Origin: Eubacteriales Family XIII. Incertae Sedis bacterium
GTDB taxonomy: Bacteria > Bacillota > Clostridia > Peptostreptococcales > Anaerovoracaceae
Assembly (NCBI GenBank): GCA_031263875.1
Contig: JAISEX010000297.1
Span: 1 to 9,666, forward strand
Length of the DNA: 9,666 nucleotides
Direction of reading: 5' to 3'
Below are positions 1 through 4,928 of the stretch, piece after piece. Made by a program: the position numbers and the translations under genes. Each line of letters starts with the position of its first letter. Position 1 is the stretch's first letter. The notes beneath the pieces were generated by a model. It made no database searches and was not told where the DNA came from. It worked only from the letters and a program-made list of their open reading frames with translations.

Positions 1-378
1 AGCAGCCGCGAAGCGGCCGGAGCGAAGCGCAGCCCCGCAGAGCCCGGTGGGGCACTCAAAATAAGAAACCGTTCTTCACAAATCCCCGCGCGTAAAACTG
101 TCCCGCGATGAGTAACAAAATCATTTTGAGTGCCCCATGCGCCCAAAATCACTCACTGCGATAGCCGCGATTCCTCTCGCTGCAAGATTGCGAATCAAGT
201 CCGCAAGAGGTTTGTAACGAAACCAGCCTGATGGAATATATTGGAATCGCATTAGTCGCGATAGTCGCAAATGAGATTGAGTTTAAGCCATTTTGCCAGC
301 ACCGGCGCTCACTGCCCGCAATACCTCCGCTCCGCCCAATCAATTTCTCCCGTTTCGCCTGATAAAAAAACGTAAAAA
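1..378. other. Non-coding region upstream of the operon
   Basis: No recognisable gene lies here. Bases 1-50 are very GC-rich and contain a small hairpin, GCCGC/GCGGC around a GAA loop (5-17), followed by more GAAGC-type units. A plus-strand frame is open from the left edge to a TAA at 62-64 (about 20 codons) and could be the end of an upstream gene, but it has no family signature. A perfect inverted repeat occupies 48-137 and is listed separately. Bases 140-370 are less GC-rich. They hold only minor structures: GGTTT/AAACC at 209-224, GCGA-TAG-TCGC at 258-268, and two copies of GCGATAG 100 bases apart (158 and 258). No tRNA, intrinsic terminator with a T-run, or CRISPR unit was seen. Confidence 0.6.
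48..137. repeat. Perfect 15-bp inverted repeat enclosing 60 bp
   Basis: The left arm TGGGGCACTCAAAAT (48-62) and right arm ATTTTGAGTGCCCCA (123-137) are exact reverse complements. The right arm can also fold on a nearer partner, because CAAAAT (116-121), C (122) and ATTTTG (123-128) form a short palindrome. No T-run follows either arm on the outer side, so this is not a typical intrinsic terminator. No clear target-site duplication flanks it. A 22-codon minus-strand ORF (124 down to 56) starts in one arm and stops in the other. It may be a small dispersed intergenic element or a structured RNA. The repeat itself is certain; its nature is not. Confidence 0.7.
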
Positions 379-408
379 TAGACAGCGGCAGCGGAAATAT
401 GGTATTAT
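379..408 (+). promoter_or_regulatory. Putative sigma-A promoter with extended -10
   Basis: A -35-like TAGACA (379-384, 5/6 to TTGACA) is followed by an 18-base spacer and a -10-like TATTAT (403-408, 5/6 to TATAAT). The -10 is directly preceded by TGG (400-402), which fits the extended -10 TGn motif. Predicted transcription start is about 414-416. It lies about 125 bases before the first gene of the operon and is the best promoter match seen by eye in the upstream region. Assignment rests on motif match only. Confidence 0.6.
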
Positions 409-414
409 AGTAAT

Positions 415-537
415 CCACAAGACGTATAGAGGGAACGGCGGAGTGTCCGCGCTGCGGCGCTGCGCTCTGCGATATGCGAGACGGAGTGGGGCGGCAGCTC
501 CCGCGCCTCCGCGAGGAACAAGGAGAACAAAGACATA
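415..537 (+). promoter_or_regulatory. GC-rich structured 5' leader of the operon
   Basis: The predicted leader is about 120 nt and GC-rich. GCGGA (438-442) can form a tight hairpin with TCCGC (446-450). The same bases extended to GCGGAG (438-443) can instead pair with CTCCGC (507-512), just before the ribosome-binding site region. A further hairpin, CCTC/GAGG, lies at 506-516. AAGGAG (520-525) is the likely Shine-Dalgarno sequence of the first gene, 12 bases before its ATG. I recognise no known riboswitch class. The alternative pairing suggests possible regulation but does not prove it. Confidence 0.35.
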
Positions 538-1887
538 ATGCCTGAGGCGGATCCCGACGGATCTTATATATTACAGCTTACGTTATTATTTATCCTGATA
601 CTGATCAACGCGTTTTTCGCGATGGCGGAGATGGCGACGGTGTCGGTGAACAAGAATAATATCAAGCTGCTCGCGGATTCGGGCAACAAACGCGCCCGCG
701 TCCTGCTGACATTACTGGAACATCCCAATAAATTTCTTTCGACGATACAGGTTTGCATCACGCTGGCCGGTTTCCTTCAGAGCGCCTCGGCGGCGACTTC
801 GATGGCGGCGGATTTCGGCGGTTGGCTGCGGAGCCTGGATTTCCCGTACAGCTTCCAGATCGCGGTGGTCGTTATCACGATAATATTATCGTATTTCAAC
901 CTCGTGCTCGGGGAACTCGTGCCGAAGCGCATCGCGCTGCAATATTCCGATAAGATCGCGCTGCTCACGGCCCGTCCGGTGCGCCTCGTGTCGGTCGTGG
1001 CGGCGCCGTTTATCTGGTTCCTCTCGAAGTCCGTTTCGGTGGTGCTGCGGATTTTCGGGATCAAGAAGGATCAGGTGGAGGAAACCTATTCGGAGGACGA
1101 GATAAAGCTGCACCTCGACGTCGGTATCGAGTCCGGTTTTATCGACAAGCCGTCCAAGGAGATGATAACGAGCGTCTTTGAGTTCGACGACAAGCTCGCC
1201 TACGAGATCATGACGCCGCGGACGGACATCTTTATGGTCAGCGTCAACGACAAACTCGATGAGTACGTCGACGAGCTGTTGAAAAGCCGTTTTTCGCGCA
1301 TTCCGTATTACGACAAGGATAACGACGATATCGTCGGCGTCCTGTATATCAAAGATTATATTATCCAGGCGAAAAAGGTCGGTTTCAACCGGGTCAACGT
1401 GAAGAAACTGCTGCAAAAGCCGTTTTTCGTGCCGGAAACGAAGAATATCGACGATCTGTTTCACGAGATGCAGGAGAGCCGCATCCATATGGCCTTCCTG
1501 ATCGACGAGTATGGCGGTGTGTCCGGCCTCGTGACCACGGAGGATATCGTGGAGGAGATAATGGGCGCGATCGACGACGAATACGACGACGCCGAGCCGA
1601 AGCTCGAGCAGCTCGACGACCACACGTACCGCATCGACGGCAATTATTATCTCGACGACCTGAACGACGAATTGGGGCTGACGCTCGAATCCGACGACGT
1701 GGAAACTATCGGCGGGCTTTTGATGGATAATATCGGCGAGATCCCCGACGATAATGACGAGGAAAAGCAGGTCGTGGAAATCGGCGAAAGCCGTTTCACG
1801 GTCGAGTCGTGGAAGGAACGCCGCGTCGATAAAGTCCTGCTCGAGATCCGGGAACCGGCGGCTGAGGACGCGGAGGACGAGGATTAG
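538..1887 (+). CDS. CNNM/CorC (HlyC) family protein with tandem CBS domains
   Basis: This 449-aa membrane protein belongs to the DUF21/CNNM family often annotated as hemolysin or magnesium/cobalt efflux protein; family members are linked to divalent-cation (Mg2+) transport. Residues 1-175 form the CNNM domain with about four hydrophobic segments (about 11-30, 68-88, 108-128, 147-170). It carries NAFFAMAE near 24-31, FLSTIQVCITLAGF (67-80) and GELVPKRIA (125-133). Tandem CBS domains follow: MTPRTDI at 225-231 opens the first, and IDEYGGVSGLVTTEDIVEEI (322-341) marks the second. A CorC_HlyC C-terminal domain (about 360-438) includes IGGLLMDNIGEIP (391-403). The protein ends in an acidic tail, AAEDAEDED. 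Length and domain order are normal. The ATG follows AAGGAG (520-525). It is the first gene of the operon and its TAG directly abuts the next ATG in the same frame. Ion specificity and direction of transport cannot be inferred; the 'hemolysin' label is historical. Confidence 0.93.
   Translation: MPEADPDGSYILQLTLLFILILINAFFAMAEMATVSVNKNNIKLLADSGNKRARVLLTLLEHPNKFLSTIQVCITLAGFLQSASAATSMAADFGGWLRSLDFPYSFQIAVVVITIILSYFNLVLGELVPKRIALQYSDKIALLTARPVRLVSVVAAPFIWFLSKSVSVVLRIFGIKKDQVEETYSEDEIKLHLDVGIESGFIDKPSKEMITSVFEFDDKLAYEIMTPRTDIFMVSVNDKLDEYVDELLKSRFSRIPYYDKDNDDIVGVLYIKDYIIQAKKVGFNRVNVKKLLQKPFFVPETKNIDDLFHEMQESRIHMAFLIDEYGGVSGLVTTEDIVEEIMGAIDDEYDDAEPKLEQLDDHTYRIDGNYYLDDLNDELGLTLESDDVETIGGLLMDNIGEIPDDNDEEKQVVEIGESRFTVESWKERRVDKVLLEIREPAAEDAEDED
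1872..1882 (+). promoter_or_regulatory. Ribosome-binding site of the Asp23 gene inside the CNNM tail codons
   Basis: GGAGG (1872-1876) and GAGG (1879-1882) lie 11 and 5 bases before the ATG at 1888. Both are part of the GAG/GAC/GAT codons of the acidic C-terminal tail of the preceding protein. The sequence thus encodes the tail and also supplies the start signal of the next gene, which supports initiation at 1888 rather than dependence on readthrough. Confidence 0.55.
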
Positions 1888-2148
1888 ATGCTGGCGGAGG
1901 ATATCGCACGGGCTGTTTTGGGCGTCGACGGGGTGCTTGAGATAGCGGGCGGCCACGCGAAGGGCATCCGCCTCGCGCATTCCGACGGCGGGCTCGTTAT
2001 CGACATCAACGTTATTCTCCGGTGCGGCATCCGCATTCCGGAAATGGCGTGGCAGTTGCAGCAACTGGTAAAAAAACTCGTAACGGAATCGGGCGCCGAG
2101 GCGCCGACCGGCATCAATATCACTATACGCGGGATACGGACGGAATAA
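1888..2148 (+). CDS. Asp23/Gls24 family envelope stress protein (YqhY-like, short)
   Basis: This 86-aa protein matches the core of the Asp23/Gls24 (DUF322) family. The visible family pattern is GVDGVLEIAGGHAKGI (12-27), then a beta-rich stretch LVIDINVILRCGIRIPEMAW (36-55), then an amphipathic helix QLQQLVKKLVTES and a final strand GINITIRGI (75-83). Proteins of this family associate with the membrane/envelope in Gram-positive bacteria, and YqhY, encoded next to nusB in Bacillus, is the closest contextual match. It is shorter than usual: the first strand (the ISDEV-like segment) and the central loop are missing. The start cannot be moved upstream because the preceding in-frame codon is the TAG of the CNNM gene. 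The stop TAA shares one base with the nusB ATG (TAATG). Family assignment is good; the cellular role is inferred from relatives only. Confidence 0.82.
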   Translation: MLAEDIARAVLGVDGVLEIAGGHAKGIRLAHSDGGLVIDINVILRCGIRIPEMAWQLQQLVKKLVTESGAEAPTGINITIRGIRTE

Positions 2149-2609
2149 TGGACACGGAAAAAGAACAATTGAATAAGCGCAGGCGGGCCACGCGGGAGCT
2201 TCTGATGCAGCTCGTCTACCAGATGGATATGACGGGGGATTTCTCGGACGCGGCGCGCAAGAAGTTTCTCGACGAGCATTCCGGCGAAATCAGCGTTTCC
2301 GAGCCCGATTTCAAGTATTTCAACACCTATCTCGCGGCGGTGCGGGAAAACTACGCCGCTATCGACGAGCGTATCGCTTCCGCGAGCGATAATTGGAAAT
2401 TAAGCCGCATCGCGAAGGTGGATCTCGCCATACTCCGGCTGTCCGTCGCCGAGATGACTTCTCCGGGCGACAAAAATCCGATACCGCACCGGGTTTCGAT
2501 AAACGAGGCGGTCGAGCTCGCGAAAAAATACGCTGGCGATAATTCTCCCGGATTTGTAAACGGGATACTCGGTAAAATCGAATGCAGCCTATCAAAGTCA
2601 GCCAATTAA
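2148..2609 (+). CDS. nusB: Transcription antitermination factor NusB
   Basis: NusB binds the boxA RNA element together with NusE (ribosomal protein S10) and supports processive antitermination of rRNA operons. The 153-aa protein is all-helical and of usual length. RRRATRELLMQLVYQMD (11-27) is the N-terminal RNA-binding helix region. The C-terminal half has WKLSRIAKVDLAILRLSVAE (83-102), then the hallmark IPHRVSINEAVELAKKYAG (112-130) and FVNGILGKI (136-144). I chose ATG 2148 because homology starts at once there; a longer reading from 2022 adds 42 residues that overlap the Asp23 gene and look unrelated to NusB. There is no strong Shine-Dalgarno, but the TAATG overlap suggests translational coupling. 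Its 3' end overlaps xseA by 28 bases. The folD gene seen between nusB and xseA in Bacillus is absent here. Confidence 0.95.
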   Translation: MDTEKEQLNKRRRATRELLMQLVYQMDMTGDFSDAARKKFLDEHSGEISVSEPDFKYFNTYLAAVRENYAAIDERIASASDNWKLSRIAKVDLAILRLSVAEMTSPGDKNPIPHRVSINEAVELAKKYAGDNSPGFVNGILGKIECSLSKSAN

Positions 2610-3814
2610 ATTCGTATATCAAGCGCATTCTCGGCAGCGATCCTATTCTGTCAAATGTTTCGGTCGCGGGCGAGATTTCGGGCTGTAAATACCACACGAA
2701 CGGTCACGTATACTTTACGCTGAAGGATGAAAACGCGGCGGTGCAGTGCTTTTTGCCGGCGGGCGTGCTGGGCGGTCTGCGCTTCAAGGTGAGCGACGGC
2801 CTCGGTATCGTCGCGCACGGTTACGTCAACGTCTATGAAAAGGGCGGTTCCTATTCGCTGAATATCCGGGATATCACGGTGGAGGGCGCGGGTAATCTCG
2901 CGGAAGCCTTCGAGGTTTTAAAACAGAAACTCCGCGAGGAGGGTCTGTTCGACGCCTCGCATAAAAAGCCTCTGCCGTTTTTCCCGAAAACCATCGGCGT
3001 GGTGACGTCGCCGACGGGCGCGGCGATCCGCGACATGCTGAAAATCATCACGGACCGCAACGATTACGCGAACGTGGCGCTCTACCCGGCGCTCGTGCAG
3101 GGCGAGGGCGCGGCGGCGGAGATCGCGGCGGGAATACGGTATTTCAACGAGCGTATGTCCGAGACCGACGTTATTATTATCGGCAGGGGAGGCGGCAGTA
3201 TCGAGGATCTGTGGGCGTTCAACGAGGAATCCTTGGCGCGGGCAGTCTTCGGTTCCGTGGTACCCATAGTTTCCGCTGTCGGCCATGAAACCGATGTGAC
3301 GATAACCGATCTCGTAGCGGACGTGCGCGCGGAAACGCCGACGGCCGCGGCCGCTCTCGTGGCGCCGGATACGCGTGAAATGCGCGAGAGCCTGTTTTCG
3401 ATGAGGGACGAACTTCGCTCATCCGCTGTCTCTTCGCTGGAACTTCTGCGGGAACGCATGGAGTCGAAGAACGTGTCGCAGCTTTTGCATATCGCGCAGG
3501 AACGCGTCGAAACTTTGCGCATGGTGGCGCAGATGCGCGTCGAGAAGCTCTCCGCGGCGGCGCGGGCGGCGCATACTGCGGCGCGCCGTGACACGCAGCT
3601 TCTCCTTGAACGGCTGAATACCACCGATCCCGCGCGCATTATGGCCCTCGGCTATGCGGCGATAACGGGCGAAGGCGGCCGGCTGATCCGCTCGGCTGCT
3701 TCTCTGACCGCCGGCGGCGAAGTGACGGCTTCGTTTGCGGACGGTACGGCAAAAATGCAAGTTTTGGATTATAATATTAAGAGGAAGCTACCCGATGGAG
3801 GCGGTAATGACTGA
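2582..3814 (+). CDS. xseA: Exodeoxyribonuclease VII large subunit
   Basis: XseA is the catalytic subunit of ExoVII, a metal-independent single-strand DNA exonuclease acting with several copies of XseB in recombination and repair. The N-terminal OB-fold (about 1-100) shows VSQLNSYIKRIL (6-17), VAGEISGCKYHTNGHVYFTL (28-47). The nuclease domain carries IGVVTSPTGAAIRDM (138-152), GRGGGSIEDLWAFNEE (201-216) and SAVGHETDVTITD (231-243). Asp151, Arg202, His235 and Asp238 fit the residues found essential in E. coli XseA (D155, R205, H238, D241). A helical region (about 262-345) and a C-terminal segment with GYAAITGEGG and FADGTAKMQV follow. At 410 aa it is shorter than the about 450 aa of E. coli or Bacillus, apparently because the helical region is shorter. 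It starts inside nusB, with no strong Shine-Dalgarno, and overlaps xseB. Confidence 0.96.
   Translation: MQPIKVSQLNSYIKRILGSDPILSNVSVAGEISGCKYHTNGHVYFTLKDENAAVQCFLPAGVLGGLRFKVSDGLGIVAHGYVNVYEKGGSYSLNIRDITVEGAGNLAEAFEVLKQKLREEGLFDASHKKPLPFFPKTIGVVTSPTGAAIRDMLKIITDRNDYANVALYPALVQGEGAAAEIAAGIRYFNERMSETDVIIIGRGGGSIEDLWAFNEESLARAVFGSVVPIVSAVGHETDVTITDLVADVRAETPTAAAALVAPDTREMRESLFSMRDELRSSAVSSLELLRERMESKNVSQLLHIAQERVETLRMVAQMRVEKLSAAARAAHTAARRDTQLLLERLNTTDPARIMALGYAAITGEGGRLIRSAASLTAGGEVTASFADGTAKMQVLDYNIKRKLPDGGGND
3797..3801 (+). promoter_or_regulatory. Shine-Dalgarno GGAGG of xseB
   Basis: GGAGG lies 5 bases before ATG 3807 and within the last codons of xseA. It favours ATG 3807 over the in-frame ATG at 3795, although that upstream ATG has its own weaker site, AGAGGA (3780-3785). 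Confidence 0.5.
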
Positions 3815-4022
3815 GAAGAAAAAAATAACGTTTGAAGAAGCGTATTCAAAACTTGAGGAATGTTCGCGCACGGTGTCGCGGGAGAGCATGACGCTCGATG
3901 AAACGATCGGCGCGTTTGAGGAAGGCGTGAAATATTATAACCTGTGCGCCGAGCTGCTCGACAGCGCCGAACAACGCATTATGCGTATCGACAAGGAGAC
4001 GGAGGAACCGCTCGATGTTTGA
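3807..4022 (+). CDS. xseB: Exodeoxyribonuclease VII small subunit
   Basis: XseB is the small helical partner of XseA; several copies decorate the coiled-coil arm of the large subunit and are needed for activity. The 71-aa product is of normal length and shows the family pattern ITFEEAYSKLEECSRTVS (7-24), then MTLDETIGAFEEGVKYYNLC (28-47), then AEQRIMRI (54-61). These form two helices joined by a short turn. ATG 3807 is preferred because GGAGG precedes it by 5 bases and MTEKKK is a typical start for the family. An in-frame ATG at 3795 would add four residues (MEAV), and the open frame reaches back to 3735. The start overlaps the xseA stop by 8 bases (ATGACTGA), and the gene overlaps ispA by another 8, so the two ExoVII subunits are tightly co-translated. 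Confidence 0.93.
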   Translation: MTEKKKITFEEAYSKLEECSRTVSRESMTLDETIGAFEEGVKYYNLCAELLDSAEQRIMRIDKETEEPLDV

Positions 4023-4914
4023 TACTATCGGATACGAAACGTATCGAAACGAAATCGAAAACCATATACTCGATTTCCTGCCGGATATCGACCAGAAAAG
4101 CATTACGCTCTACGACAGCATGCGTTACAGCCTGACGGCGGGCGGGAAGCGGATCCGTCCCATCCTGACGCTCACCGCCTGCGATATTGCGGGCGGGGAT
4201 ATGCGCCACGCGCTTCCGTATGCCTGCGCTGTCGAGTATATCCACACGTATTCCCTGATCCACGACGACCTTCCCGCGATCGATAACGACGATATGCGCC
4301 GGGGAAAGGCGTCGAATCACGTTATCTTCGGCGACGCCACGGCGATACTGGCGGGCGACAGTCTGCTGACTTGCGCGATGGAGGCGATGCTGAAGGATAT
4401 GATGCTGTATTTCGACAAGCCGCAGGAGCTGGCGCGGCGCATACGCGCGGCCAACGCCATCGTCAAGGGCAGCGGCGTGCGCGGCATGATCGGCGGACAG
4501 ATCGCCGATATCGAGGCGGAATCCAAGTCCATATCGCCGGAACTTCTCGATTATATCCATCTCAACAAGACCGCGGCTCTGATCGAATCCGCCATACTCG
4601 CGGGCGCGTATATAGCGGGCGCGGACCGGGAACAGCTCGATGCCTTGTCGACGTTTGGCGAATGCCTCGGGCTCGCTTTCCAGATAACCGACGACATGCT
4701 CGACGTGCGCGGCGATGACGCGGAGATGGGGAAGAAAAGCGGGCAGGACAGCAAGCTCCAAAAGGCCGCGTATCCGTCGGTCCACGGCATGGAGCGCTCG
4801 GAGGCCCGGCTCGCGGAACTGACCGGCGCAGCGGCGTCCGCTCTCGCCCCGTTCGGCGAAAAGTCGGGATTTTTGATACGGCTGACGGAAGCGCTCGCTT
4901 CGCGGAAGATGTAG
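4015..4914 (+). CDS. ispA: Farnesyl diphosphate synthase (polyprenyl synthetase family)
   Basis: IspA joins DMAPP/GPP with IPP to make farnesyl diphosphate, the precursor of undecaprenyl phosphate and quinone side chains. The 299-aa protein has TAGGKRIRP (41-49) for IPP binding, the first aspartate-rich motif DDLPAIDNDDMRRGK (84-98), GMIGGQIADIEAE (157-169) and the second motif DDMLD (226-230). MGKKSGQDSKLQKAAYP (238-254) follows. The first motif has the DDxxxxD spacing of bacterial type II FPP synthases, and a Tyr sits five residues before it (Tyr79), as in E. coli IspA, which favours a short-chain C15 product; a C20 product cannot be excluded. GGAGG (4001-4005) lies 9 bases before the ATG, which overlaps xseB by 8 bases. 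dxs of the same pathway follows 14 bases after its TAG. Confidence 0.95.
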   Translation: MFDTIGYETYRNEIENHILDFLPDIDQKSITLYDSMRYSLTAGGKRIRPILTLTACDIAGGDMRHALPYACAVEYIHTYSLIHDDLPAIDNDDMRRGKASNHVIFGDATAILAGDSLLTCAMEAMLKDMMLYFDKPQELARRIRAANAIVKGSGVRGMIGGQIADIEAESKSISPELLDYIHLNKTAALIESAILAGAYIAGADREQLDALSTFGECLGLAFQITDDMLDVRGDDAEMGKKSGQDSKLQKAAYPSVHGMERSEARLAELTGAAASALAPFGEKSGFLIRLTEALASRKM

Positions 4915-4928
4915 AGAGTGAGCCGCCT

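Noticed and set aside
48..137. Intrinsic terminator
   Set aside because: The loop is 60 bases long and no T-run follows the right arm on the plus strand or the left arm on the minus strand.
140..300. tRNA or known riboswitch in the upstream region
   Set aside because: No cloverleaf arms, no T-loop motif and no recognised riboswitch consensus could be found on either strand.
149..418. 89-codon minus-strand frame in the upstream region
   Set aside because: No domain, no convincing ribosome-binding site, and it overlaps the predicted promoter on the other strand. I see no sign of a gene remnant either.
293..538. 81-codon plus-strand frame ending in TAATG overlap with the CNNM start
   Set aside because: It spans the predicted promoter and leader, has a strongly basic low-complexity product and no family match by eye. 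The overlap with the CNNM start looks coincidental.
1885..1887. TAG as a pyrrolysine or reassigned sense codon
   Set aside because: TAG also ends ispA at 4912-4914, exactly at the expected C-terminus, and a Shine-Dalgarno and ATG follow the TAG at 1885. Ordinary termination with rare readthrough is the most that can be argued.
886..2064. 392-codon open frame on the minus strand, antisense to the CNNM gene
   Set aside because: It mirrors the GC-biased codon pattern (GAC/GAG read as GTC/CTC) of a clear family gene, and its product has no family features. The same applies to the minus-strand frames at 4551-5504, 6796-7857 and 7452-8603.
2022..2147. Longer NusB start adding 42 residues
   Set aside because: NusB homology begins at ATG 2148; the added part overlaps the Asp23 gene in another frame and does not resemble NusB.
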